Source of the DNA: UPXZ01 sp047973025
GTDB taxonomy: Bacteria; Bacteroidota; Bacteroidia; Bacteroidales; Paludibacteraceae
Direction: 5' to 3'
Assembly (NCBI GenBank): GCA_047973025.1
Contig: JBKEBE010000036.1
Location: 1 to 11,209 of the forward strand
Length of the DNA: 11,209 bases
In this document: piece by piece, positions 1 to 7,153 of the stretch
Numbering within the stretch: the first letter of the stretch is position 1
Layout: every line of letters starts with the position of its first letter
Translations under genes and position numbers: made by a program
The notes under the pieces: model-generated
Database searches by the model: none
What the model saw: only the letters and a program-made list of their open reading frames with translations
Told to the model about the DNA's origin: nothing

Positions 1-276
1 GGTACGATAAAAAACAATACGATTCTGAAAACAAATTACAATTCTAAAGATGAAATGAACGTCGATTTGATGAATTTCCTGCTGTTTTACAATCTGAACA
101 GAAGGCACGGGTCGCTGAGAAAAGAACTCAACGTGAAAACACCTGTTTTAGCCATCGAAAAATGGTTTCTTCTAAAACCCGAAATATTTAAAATGAAACC
201 CGACGATTTCAAAAATAAATTACTAAATTTGAACCTAAATGTAATCAACAGACATCAACAAACTTGTGAAACTTGA
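1..276 (+). CDS. Transposase C-terminal fragment (IS481-like, integrase core), cut by window start
   Basis: The reading frame is open from base 1 and ends with TGA at 274-276, giving 91 visible residues; the true start lies outside the window. The segment with FYNLNRRHGSLRKEL, followed by NVKTP and AIEKWF, is the typical end of rve/DDE integrase-core transposases, where a Y-N-x-x-R-x-H-x-S-L block precedes T-P-x-x-A-x-x-x-W. In Bacteroidetes this pattern is most familiar from IS481-type elements. The region before it (IKNNTILK) would directly follow the catalytic glutamate, which is not in the window, so activity cannot be judged. The tail after the W is lysine- and asparagine-rich. Whether the upstream part is intact is unknown. 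Assignment to a transposase is fairly sure; the exact IS family is an inference. Confidence 0.75.
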   Translation, partial: GTIKNNTILKTNYNSKDEMNVDLMNFLLFYNLNRRHGSLRKELNVKTPVLAIEKWFLLKPEIFKMKPDDFKNKLLNLNLNVINRHQQTCET

Positions 277-339
277 CAAGTAGAACAAAAATAATCAACT
301 TTTAGTCTTTCCCTATCTCGAACTACGGTCGGACTCGTC

Positions 340-362
340 CTCCCTACCTTCGGGATAGGGGG
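340..362 (+). terminator. Stem-loop with TTCG tetraloop downstream of the transposase fragment
   Basis: CCCTACC (342-348) and GG-A-TAGGG (353-360) pair around a TTCG loop with one bulged A; the stem extends by a T-G and a C-G pair at its base. A competing pairing joins CCCTATC at 311-317 with GATAGGG at 354-360. No T-run follows, so it is a poor intrinsic terminator. It could end the transposase transcript or be part of the IS end. The rest of 277-510 is AT-rich and non-coding apart from the inverted repeat at 440-465. Confidence 0.3.
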
Positions 363-439
363 AAATACTATTATTAATGTTTTGAAAATAAATGATTTAG
401 AAAATTGTTAATACGGAAAAATAAGAATGAGCATGGTTT

Positions 440-465
440 GTCAATCATACAAAGTTATGATTGAC
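440..465. promoter_or_regulatory. Perfect 10-bp inverted repeat upstream of the DUF1080 lipoprotein gene
   Basis: GTCAATCATA (440-449) is the exact reverse complement of TATGATTGAC (456-465), with a 6-base spacer. It lies 46 bases before the chosen start of the lipoprotein gene. A TTTG at 437-440 and a degenerate -7-like TTGACTTG at 461-468 are 20 bases apart, the usual Bacteroidetes spacing. If that weak promoter is real, the palindrome fills its spacer, as an operator would. No T-run follows, so it is not a terminator. The operator role is inference only. Confidence 0.35.
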
Positions 466-510
466 TTGACATACGAATTTTATTCAACAACTATAAAATT
501 AATTAAACAC

Positions 511-1776
511 ATGAAATTAAGAAATTTATTGGTTTTAGGAACATTCGGTCTTTTTTTAGCTTCTTGTGCATCTTCGCCTTACAACAAATTGACAAAAGAA
601 GAAGTCGCAGATGGATGGCAATTGCTTTTTGATGGGAAAACCCTTGACGGATGGCGCGATTATAATAGAGACAAGCTGACAGCACCCTGGTTTGTCGAAG
701 ATGGTGCTATTCAAGCAAAAGGGAGTGGAGAAGACGCACACGGATACATAGTAACGGACAAAATTTATGAAAATTTTGAATTGGTTTGGGACTGGAAAAT
801 TGCGGAGGGAGGCAATAGCGGTATGCTGTATCACGTTGTTGAAAATCCGGCATTCGGTGTGCCGTATGTAACCGGACCGGAATATCAATTGATTGACAAT
901 ATAGGTTTTCCCGAGAAATTGGAAGATTGGCAGAAAACGGCTGCAGATTATGCCATGCATGTTGCAGACACGACGAAGTTAATTATCAAAACGGCAGGTG
1001 AATGGAATTCGTCCAAAATAATCTTTGATAATGGACATGTAGAACATTGGCTGAATGGTAAGAAAGTTGTCGAATTTGAAGCATGGACCGATGACTGGTT
1101 TGCACGCAAGCATAGCGGAAAGTGGGAGAATGCTCCCGAATACGGTGTGGCTCGAAAAGGAGTTATCTGTCTTCAAGATCACGGCTCCGCAGCTTGGTTT
1201 CGTAATATGAAAATCAAAGAACTTCCTCGTAAAACGAAAGAAGTTACCTTATTTAACGGAAAAGATTTGTCCGGATGGGAATTGTATGGACAAGAAAAAT
1301 GGTATGTACAAGACGGATTGTTGGTTTGTGAGAGTGGTCTGGAGAAAAAATACGGTTATCTGGCTACTCGTGAGTATTACGATGATTTTGACCTGACCGT
1401 AGAGTTCAAGCAAGAAGCGGACGGCAATTCGGGAGTTTTCATTCGATCGTTCATTGAGCCGGAAGTAACGGTCAATGGCTGGCAAGTCGAAGTAGCACCC
1501 AAAGGCAATGATACAGCAGGGATTTATGAATCGTACGGTCGCGGTTGGTTAGTGCAAATAGAAGATGAGAAAGAAGAAATTCTAAAGGTTGGCGAATGGA
1601 ACACACTACGTATCCGGGTCGTCGGCGATAATGTAAAAACATGGCTGAATGGCGAAACTATGGTTGACTTAACCGATGAAAAGATCGGAAAAGCACAAGG
1701 ACGCATAGCACTACAAATTCACGATGGTGGCGGAATTAAAGTTTTGTGGAGAAACCTGAATCTGAAAACGCTGTAA
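511..1776 (+). CDS. Lipoprotein with two DUF1080 (3-keto-disaccharide hydrolase) domains
   Basis: The product is 421 residues. The ATG at 511 is preferred over the in-frame ATG at 427 because it starts a clean lipoprotein signal: MKLRN, a hydrophobic core, then lipobox LASC with the lipidated Cys at residue 19. The mature protein holds two copies of the PF06439 fold (concanavalin A-like sandwich), at about 34-238 and 243-421. Matching landmarks recur: LLFDGKTLDGW and TLFNGKDLSGW; GGNSGMLYH and DGNSGVFIR; HWLNGKKV and TWLNGETM; VICLQDHG and RIALQIHD. The family includes 3-keto-glycoside hydrolases and carbohydrate-binding proteins of the Bacteroidetes periplasm and outer membrane. The actual substrate here cannot be read from sequence. 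The two domains are clearly diverged, so this is an old internal duplication. The next gene follows after 104 bases on the same strand, so co-transcription is possible. No SusC/SusD pair or glycosidase is adjacent. Confidence 0.9.
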   Translation: MKLRNLLVLGTFGLFLASCASSPYNKLTKEEVADGWQLLFDGKTLDGWRDYNRDKLTAPWFVEDGAIQAKGSGEDAHGYIVTDKIYENFELVWDWKIAEGGNSGMLYHVVENPAFGVPYVTGPEYQLIDNIGFPEKLEDWQKTAADYAMHVADTTKLIIKTAGEWNSSKIIFDNGHVEHWLNGKKVVEFEAWTDDWFARKHSGKWENAPEYGVARKGVICLQDHGSAAWFRNMKIKELPRKTKEVTLFNGKDLSGWELYGQEKWYVQDGLLVCESGLEKKYGYLATREYYDDFDLTVEFKQEADGNSGVFIRSFIEPEVTVNGWQVEVAPKGNDTAGIYESYGRGWLVQIEDEKEEILKVGEWNTLRIRVVGDNVKTWLNGETMVDLTDEKIGKAQGRIALQIHDGGGIKVLWRNLNLKTL

Positions 1777-1880
1777 CGAAACACATAAGTAAGAGGCAGA
1801 CAGGTGTTGCAAAAGAATCTCATTTTTCATTCATTCTAAAATATTAAACTAATTCTTTTTGTTTGCCCAACCGTTTAATT

Positions 1881-2723
1881 ATGAAATCACTTAAAGAAAT
1901 ACTTGTTCACTCACCAGAGACAAAATACAGGATTGGTGTTTGTCTGAGTGGTGGTGGCGCTTTGGGTTTTGCGCACATAGGAGTATTGCAAGCTCTTGAA
2001 GATTACCACATTATGCCGGATGTTGTCTCCGGATCAAGTATGGGAAGTATCATTGGAGCAATCTATGCCGCAGGTTATACGCCTGCACAAATGCTTCAGT
2101 TTATAAAAGAAGGTAATCTGTACAAAGTTACCAACGTGATGCATTTTAAACCGACTTTCTGGAAAGGAGGATTGAGCAATCATGACACGATATTTTCTGT
2201 GATGAATGAGTTTATCCCCGGTAATAGTTTTGAAAAATTAGAGAAACTGTTATTTGTTTGTGTCTCTAACCTTACAACGGGAGAATGGGAGGTAATCAGT
2301 AGTAGTGAAAAATTGAATATGTGGATAGCCGCTTCTTGTAGCATACCCGGCATATTCAAGGCATTGGAAATAAATAAAATGATGTATGTTGACGGCGGCT
2401 TGCTGAATAACGTGCCTTCTCAACCACTAAGAAGCGTTTGCGAATACGTCATCGGATGTGATGTATTACCGCATTTGTCGGACAAAAGACCGTTCAAAAT
2501 GCGCGATACTATAGTAGAATCCATACGTGTCGGGCAGCACCAAAACTCTCAACCCGGAAGAAAATTATGTGATTTTCTAATAGAACCCGAAGCAATCAAA
2601 AAATTTCACGAATTCAGTTTCGACTCCTATCAATCCATTTACCAAATTGGGTATCGATCTGCCGTTCAATTCATCACAAAGAATCCCGATATATTGAAGT
2701 TACGGGTAAAAAAGGAGAAATAA
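1881..2723 (+). CDS. Patatin-like phospholipase family protein (RssA-like)
   Basis: The product is 280 residues from the ATG at 1881; the frame extends to a TTG at 1863, but the added residues (MPNRLI) look unlike the family, whose members usually begin shortly before the glycine-rich loop. The Ser-Asp dyad is complete. The oxyanion loop SGGGALGFAHIGVL is at about 23-36. The nucleophile elbow GSSMG has Ser53. The catalytic Asp is in YVDGG at Asp171. The length matches short bacterial patatins (RssA/YchK type). The family hydrolyses acyl esters of phospholipids or related lipids. There is no signal peptide or transmembrane segment, so a cytosolic or membrane-peripheral enzyme is expected. The gene ends 25 bases before a strong terminator hairpin. 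No clear TTTG/TAnnTTTG promoter precedes it, which fits readthrough from the lipoprotein gene 104 bases upstream. The physiological substrate is unknown. Confidence 0.92.
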   Translation: MKSLKEILVHSPETKYRIGVCLSGGGALGFAHIGVLQALEDYHIMPDVVSGSSMGSIIGAIYAAGYTPAQMLQFIKEGNLYKVTNVMHFKPTFWKGGLSNHDTIFSVMNEFIPGNSFEKLEKLLFVCVSNLTTGEWEVISSSEKLNMWIAASCSIPGIFKALEINKMMYVDGGLLNNVPSQPLRSVCEYVIGCDVLPHLSDKRPFKMRDTIVESIRVGQHQNSQPGRKLCDFLIEPEAIKKFHEFSFDSYQSIYQIGYRSAVQFITKNPDILKLRVKKEK

Positions 2724-2748
2724 GAAACGGCTAAATAACAAGGAAAAG

Positions 2749-2776
2749 CATTCTTAGACTTTAAGAATGTTTTTTT
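2749..2776 (+). terminator. Intrinsic terminator after the patatin gene, overlapping the convergent gene
   Basis: CATTCTTA (2749-2756) and TAAGAATG (2762-2769) form a perfect 8-bp stem with a 5-base loop, followed by seven Ts (2770-2776). It ends the plus-strand transcript. On the minus strand the same hairpin is followed by CTTTT, so it may also work, more weakly, for the acetyltransferase operon. The right arm of the stem, the T-run and the TAA stop codon (2761-2763) all lie inside the end of the acetyltransferase reading frame. Confidence 0.85.
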
Positions 2777-3309
2777 GTGCAATGTAATGTTGGAGAAAGA
2801 GCATTGCTAATCATTTTCTCATAAGCCAACCGCTCGCTTCCCCGAAAATGAATTTTTCCGCAATAGACATAGCCGAGTTGTTCAAAGATTCGAAGCATTG
2901 CCGGATTATCAAAATTGGTGTCGGCTTTGACGCTAAAGATGTTATTTTGCAGAGCAAGGCTTTCCACGCGGGCAAGAATCTCTTTTGCGAACCCTTTACG
3001 CAGATGTGAATCGGCTATGGCAACACGATGAACGACCAAGAAATCGCCACTCGTGAGCCATTGACCTACTATGTTTTCGTAAACCGGTTCATCGTTTTTG
3101 AGGACCACGCTATAACCGATGATTTTTTTGTTTTCAGTCAGCACGTATCCGACTCCTTTTTCAATATCTCCGGCGATGACATCAGGGTTCGGATAGCCGT
3201 CCTGCCATTGCTTTGAACCTTCCGATTTTCTACGTTCAATGGCTTTCCGGAGAATATCCCAGATTTGGGTGGCTTCTTCAAAAGTCGCTTTCCGAAAATC
3301 GTACCGCAT
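2761..3309 (-). CDS. GNAT family N-acetyltransferase
   Basis: The product is 182 residues with a GNAT fold. The N-terminal FRKATFEEATQIWDIL is the usual first strand and helix. Motif A, which binds acetyl-CoA, is at about 93-109: VHRVAI, then LRKGFAKEIL, a version of R/Q-x-x-G-x-G/A. Motif B follows at about 135-153 with NPAMLRIFEQLGYVYCG. The acceptor substrate (amine, amino acid or protein N-terminus) cannot be inferred. The ATG at 3309 lies 2 bases after the aminotransferase stop, so the two genes are almost certainly one operon and probably translationally coupled. After the expected end near RLAYEKMI there is a tail of about 15 residues rich in S, T, H and K that runs into the convergent terminator. 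The tail may be a late stop-codon change rather than a functional extension. Homologues probably stop earlier, but I cannot verify this. Confidence 0.88.
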   Translation of the reverse strand: MRYDFRKATFEEATQIWDILRKAIERRKSEGSKQWQDGYPNPDVIAGDIEKGVGYVLTENKKIIGYSVVLKNDEPVYENIVGQWLTSGDFLVVHRVAIADSHLRKGFAKEILARVESLALQNNIFSVKADTNFDNPAMLRIFEQLGYVYCGKIHFRGSERLAYEKMISNALSPTLHCTKKHS

Positions 3310-3311
3310 TG

Positions 3312-4505
3312 TTATTTCTTGTTGTAGGCTTCAAGCGCCTTGCCCAGCACGACCAACGCGTGTTTCAAATCTTCTTTGTTTAGTACGTAGGCTATCCGAA
3401 CTTCGTTTTTGCCATGATTGGTGTCGGTATAGAAGCCGGATGCCGGTGCCATCATCACGGTGCAACCTTCGTAGTCAAAGTCGGACAGGCACCAAGCACA
3501 AAATTTGTCCGAATCGTCAATCGGCAGGCGGGCGGTGGTGTAAAACGCGCCCATCGGGATTGGGGAATATACGCCCGGAATACGGTTCAGACCGTCAATG
3601 AGAAACTTGCGACGTTCCACGTACTCTTCATAGGTATCATCTAAATAGGCTTTGGATACGTCAATGGAAGCTTCAGCGGCAATCTGACCCAACAGCGGCG
3701 GACTAAGTCGTGCTTGGCAGAACTTCATCACGGTTTTGCGGGCTTCTTTGTTTTTGGTAACTAAAGCACCAATTCGGATGCCGCATTCGCTGTAACGTTT
3801 TGATACGCTGTCTATCAAGATGATATTTTCTTCAATTCCATCCAAGTGAAAAGCGGAAATATAGGGTGCGCCGGTGTAGCAAAACTCGCGATATACTTCA
3901 TCCGAAAAGAGATACAAATCGTATTTTTTTACCAAATCCCGAATCTGATTCATTTCTTTGCGGGTATATAGATAGCCTGTCGGGTTATTGGGGTTGCAGA
4001 TGAGAATCCCTTTTGTGCGTGGCGTTATCTGTTCTTCAAATTTTTCGATGGAAGGTAGCGCAAACCCTTCGTCAATGCTTGAGACTACCGGTTTCACGAC
4101 TACGCCCGCACCGATGGCGAAAGCGGTATAGTTGGCGTATGCCGGTTCGGGTACGATGATTTCGTCACCGGGGTCTAAACAGCTCATAAACGCAAAGTTT
4201 ACCGCTTCCGATCCACCGGTGGTTACTATAATATCGTCGTAACTCACGTCAATATTAAATCGGCGGTAGTAATCGGCAAGTTTGACACGCAGACTTTTGA
4301 ACCCATCGCTGGGACTGTATTCAAGTATTTGTCTGTCGATACTCCTTACCGCGTCCAAAGCGACTTTTGGCGTTTTAATATCCGGCTGACCGATGTTTAG
4401 GTGGTAAACCTTGATGCCGCGCGCTTTCGCTTTTTCCGCTAATGGCGCGAGTTTGCGGATGGGGGATTCGGGCATGGCTTGTCCGCGAGAAGATGTTGCA
4501 GGCAT
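3312..4505 (-). CDS. PLP-dependent class I/II aminotransferase (aspartate aminotransferase-like)
   Basis: The 397-residue product is a full-length fold-type I aminotransferase. Visible landmarks: the N-terminal PESPIRKL and NIGQPDI; TTGGSEAVN at 95-103, which contacts the cofactor phosphate; NPNNPTG at 171-177; SDEVYREF at 201-208, with Asp202 placed to pair with the pyridine nitrogen; the Schiff-base Lys236 in SVSKRYSECGIRIG; and Arg370 in EVRIAYV, expected to bind the substrate carboxylate. It probably transfers amino groups between an amino acid and 2-oxoglutarate in the cytosol. The family splits into aspartate, alanine, aromatic and diaminopimelate-related enzymes, and sequence alone does not settle which. 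It heads a two-gene operon with the GNAT gene. Its start is 83 bases after the receptor stop, and no good promoter was seen in between, so readthrough from the receptor transcript is possible. There is no Shine-Dalgarno, as is usual in the phylum. Confidence 0.93.
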   Translation of the reverse strand: MPATSSRGQAMPESPIRKLAPLAEKAKARGIKVYHLNIGQPDIKTPKVALDAVRSIDRQILEYSPSDGFKSLRVKLADYYRRFNIDVSYDDIIVTTGGSEAVNFAFMSCLDPGDEIIVPEPAYANYTAFAIGAGVVVKPVVSSIDEGFALPSIEKFEEQITPRTKGILICNPNNPTGYLYTRKEMNQIRDLVKKYDLYLFSDEVYREFCYTGAPYISAFHLDGIEENIILIDSVSKRYSECGIRIGALVTKNKEARKTVMKFCQARLSPPLLGQIAAEASIDVSKAYLDDTYEEYVERRKFLIDGLNRIPGVYSPIPMGAFYTTARLPIDDSDKFCAWCLSDFDYEGCTVMMAPASGFYTDTNHGKNEVRIAYVLNKEDLKHALVVLGKALEAYNKK

Positions 4506-4565
4506 ATTTTACTGTTTTCGATATTTTTACGTGTATAGTTGGTTATAGAATTGTCAAATTAAAAT

Positions 4566-4587
4566 TCATCACTCATCACTCATCACT
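4566..4587. repeat. Heptanucleotide tandem repeat (ATCACTC), about 3 copies
   Basis: Period-7 repetition of ATCACTC runs from 4568 with two full copies and a third that breaks in its last base, preceded by TC. It abuts the receptor stop codon (4589-4591) with one base between. The same unit in the same plus-strand orientation occurs again at 10161-10188. Independent occurrence of one heptamer array at two sites suggests a dispersed short tandem repeat in this genome, comparable in kind to the heptanucleotide STRR repeats of cyanobacteria. Confidence 0.85.
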
Positions 4588-4588
4588 A

Positions 4589-7048
4589 TTATTTAATATC
4601 CACGGTTAGTTTCACATTGAATTGTCTTCCGGTTAGGTAATTCGGCGCACCGTGCTGTCTGCCGTTAACATCCGAGACCCAATAGATGGAGTTCTCATTT
4701 TTGAAATCAAAGAGATTAAATACTTCGAAGTTTATCCACATATTTTCCACGTGCTTCAGCCACGCTCTGTCCAGCAATTTATCTTTCCCGCTGACGATGG
4801 CTCTCGAAGCACCAATATCTACCCGCTTGTAAGCGCGAAGTCTGTAAATGTCGCCCATGTATCGTGGACTGTTGGACGGTCCGATGGGAAGTCCATCGGA
4901 ATAGATTCCTTTCAGGTAGAGTTTGTAATTCGGATTGTTAGGTAAATAGTCTGAAAATAAGATGGATATGTTGTATCGAGATTCGTTTGGGCGAGAAATC
5001 CAACCCGGATAAACGGTCTTCCCATCGGTATTGACGTAAGAATCATTCAGTATATCTTCTCTGGATCGCATGAGTGAAAAATTGAGCCATGAATCGGTGC
5101 CGGGAACCAATTCGCCATATAATTTGAAATCGATTCCGGCAGTATAGGCTTTTGCGTCGTTCTGTCCCGAATAGCGTATGCGAACATTATCTACAAAATA
5201 AGTCGTTACGCGATCGGCTAACTTCAGGTAGGCTTCCGTAGTAAACTTAAACGGACGACCCAATGCTCGGAAGAAATAATCGCCGCCCAATACGAATTGC
5301 AGTGAGCGTTGCGCTTTCAGGTTGTTGTTCAATTGTACCGTTACATTACGCAAGGCATCTGTTACCGTATCGCGAAGCTCTTTGTAGAAAGGAGACTGGT
5401 GATATACGCCTGTGGCAAATCTGAAGCTGAAATCTCTGTCCCAGTGGGGCAGTATGGCTATGGACGCGCGGGGACTAATCAAGAACTCGTTGTTATACCC
5501 CCAATAGCTGGCTCGGATACCGCCTGTCAGTGAATAGAGCGCGCCGTCGGTATCCCGGCGGTACGTGTCTTGAATGTATGCTGAACCGCGAAACGATTCT
5601 AACGATTGCGATGATTTCAGGTTGTAATACAAATCCACTTTGTTGTCATACAGGTAGGGCATGGAATATCCTGCCGAATCCCGCCATTCCCATTCACGCA
5701 TGTGGTCTTTTATACGCTCTAATTGAGCGCCGGCACCCCATTTAACGGTATGTCCTCCTTGAGCTATTTCGCCGGAATGTGAAAGACTCGCGACGGTGGC
5801 TTTTAGCCGGTTTCGCGCGTGCTGGTGGTACGTGCCTACGCCGAGTTTTTCGCCATCTTCTATTTCTCCCTTGTCTCCCATTTTCAACTCGCTCAACACA
5901 TATTCGCCCGTAATGTCGAATGTTTCATTCTCGTTGGTGTGGAAAGCAGACGCGGTAAGTCCCAACTTTATATTTTCTTTCGGTCGGTAGTTCAATGATA
6001 AAGCACCAAAAAGTGTTTGAAAAAGGTCAACTTCCGAACCATCGAAGTAAATTGTAAGCTTTTCAGCCATGTTGTAAGTGCCAAAGGCACTGGATTGCGA
6101 GTCGGGATAAAACGTATAATCATTTCGTGAAAAATTTCCCAAAAAGCCGATTTCCCATTTGGGGTCAACCTGAAAAGTCAAGTAGGTCTGGTAATCGACG
6201 AAATTGGGTTGATAGGAACCTTTGGTGTCTAACGTACCCAGTAGATAGCGGGAAGTTTTGTAGCGGATACCGTGCATCTGGGTAAATCGCTTTCCTGCTG
6301 TTCCGACGTAAGCTGAAGCACCCAGCAGACCGACAGAAGCCGACGCTTCAAAGGCTTTGGGCTTTTTATAGGTTACGTCAAGGACAGACGACATTTTATC
6401 ACCGTATTCGGCATTGAATCCACCGGATGAAAATTTGACATTGCCCACCATGTCGGCATTGATAAAGCTCAATCCTTCTTGCTGTCCGGCGCGGATGAGT
6501 AAAGGACGGTAAATCTCCGTACCATTGACATAAACAATATTTTCGTCGAAATTTCCACCACGAACGTTGTATTGCGAGCTCAGCTCGTTGTTGGTGGTAA
6601 CGCCCGCAAAGCTAATCAAGAGCGATTCAAAACTTCCGCTGGTGTTGGGCATTAGTCGGTACTTGCCGGGGTCGATGGTCTCCATGTTTGACGTGCTTCG
6701 GCGATTGACCGTTACATCCACCGCTTTCAGTTCATGGGCGACGGAATGGAGTACAACCGTAATCTGTACCACTTGTTGCTTGGGTAGAATAGTGTGTCGA
6801 ATGGTTTCGTAGCCCAAATGCGAATAAACAATTGTTACAGAATCGGTCGGACGGATATTCAAATCGTAGTAGCCATTTCGGTTGGTAATCGTACCGTTGG
6901 TGGTGTTTTCAAAACTCACACTCGCTCCTTCAATACCGCGGTTGTTTTCGTCAATCACATAGCCATATACGCGCACGTTGTGAGACTGAGCGGAAAGGCT
7001 CATCCAAGCAATTAATCCCCAAAAGGCGAGTATAAGTTTGTAGCTCAT
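4589..7048 (-). CDS. TonB-dependent outer-membrane receptor with carboxypeptidase-regulatory-like domain
   Basis: The product is 819 residues from the ATG at 7048; the frame reaches a GTG at 7066, but the ATG begins a proper signal peptide (MSYKLILAFWG through SLSA, cleavage before QS near residue 20). Residues about 25-104 form a CarboxypepD_reg-like beta-sandwich (VYGYVIDENNRGIEGASV, then NRNGYYDL). About 126-229 is the plug, with YNVRGGNFDENIVYVNG and GGFNAEYGDKMSSVLDV. The rest is a 22-strand barrel type rich in aromatic and alternating residues, ending LTVDIK rather than with a terminal aromatic residue. Such receptors import siderophores, vitamins or oligomers using TonB energy. No SusD-like partner lies next to it, so a glycan-type SusCD system is unlikely and the ligand is unknown. 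It has its own promoter at 7107-7137 and lies 105 bases after mutS2. Confidence 0.93.
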   Translation of the reverse strand: MSYKLILAFWGLIAWMSLSAQSHNVRVYGYVIDENNRGIEGASVSFENTTNGTITNRNGYYDLNIRPTDSVTIVYSHLGYETIRHTILPKQQVVQITVVLHSVAHELKAVDVTVNRRSTSNMETIDPGKYRLMPNTSGSFESLLISFAGVTTNNELSSQYNVRGGNFDENIVYVNGTEIYRPLLIRAGQQEGLSFINADMVGNVKFSSGGFNAEYGDKMSSVLDVTYKKPKAFEASASVGLLGASAYVGTAGKRFTQMHGIRYKTSRYLLGTLDTKGSYQPNFVDYQTYLTFQVDPKWEIGFLGNFSRNDYTFYPDSQSSAFGTYNMAEKLTIYFDGSEVDLFQTLFGALSLNYRPKENIKLGLTASAFHTNENETFDITGEYVLSELKMGDKGEIEDGEKLGVGTYHQHARNRLKATVASLSHSGEIAQGGHTVKWGAGAQLERIKDHMREWEWRDSAGYSMPYLYDNKVDLYYNLKSSQSLESFRGSAYIQDTYRRDTDGALYSLTGGIRASYWGYNNEFLISPRASIAILPHWDRDFSFRFATGVYHQSPFYKELRDTVTDALRNVTVQLNNNLKAQRSLQFVLGGDYFFRALGRPFKFTTEAYLKLADRVTTYFVDNVRIRYSGQNDAKAYTAGIDFKLYGELVPGTDSWLNFSLMRSREDILNDSYVNTDGKTVYPGWISRPNESRYNISILFSDYLPNNPNYKLYLKGIYSDGLPIGPSNSPRYMGDIYRLRAYKRVDIGASRAIVSGKDKLLDRAWLKHVENMWINFEVFNLFDFKNENSIYWVSDVNGRQHGAPNYLTGRQFNVKLTVDIK

Positions 7049-7106
7049 GGGCGAAGTTTCTATCACAATAAACGGATAGACGGATGATTTATTGGTAAAC
7101 CGTCGG

Positions 7107-7137
7107 CAAAAGTAGTGATAAATTGTTTTTTTTCAAA
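7107..7137 (-). promoter_or_regulatory. Bacteroidetes-type promoter of the TonB-dependent receptor
   Basis: Read on the minus strand, TTTG at 7137-7134 and TACTTTTG at 7114-7107 are separated by exactly 19 bases. This matches the known Bacteroides primary sigma-factor consensus (TTTG, 19-21 bases, TAnnTTTG) at every fixed position. Transcription would begin near 7100, leaving a 5' untranslated region of about 50 bases before the ATG at 7048. This supports the receptor gene being transcribed independently of mutS2. Confidence 0.8.
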
Positions 7138-7153
7138 ATTGCGTACGACCCGA

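Noticed and set aside
427..510. Upstream ATG extending the DUF1080 lipoprotein by 28 residues
   Set aside because: The extension would bury the lipoprotein signal peptide, and it runs through the inverted repeat; the ATG at 511 gives a standard signal and lipobox.
1863..1880. TTG start for the patatin gene
   Set aside because: It adds six atypical residues; the ATG at 1881 is a standard start and fits the family length.
3239..3644. Plus-strand open frames antisense to the aminotransferase and GNAT genes
   Set aside because: They are shadows of well-supported genes, with arginine- and cysteine-rich composition and no motif.
4552..4561. TTAATTTG-like -7 box (minus strand) for the aminotransferase operon
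   Set aside because: It lacks the A at the second position and no TTTG lies 19-21 bases upstream, where the heptamer repeat sits instead.
7049..7066. GTG start for the TonB receptor
   Set aside because: It would add acidic and polar residues before the signal peptide; the ATG at 7048 begins the signal peptide cleanly.
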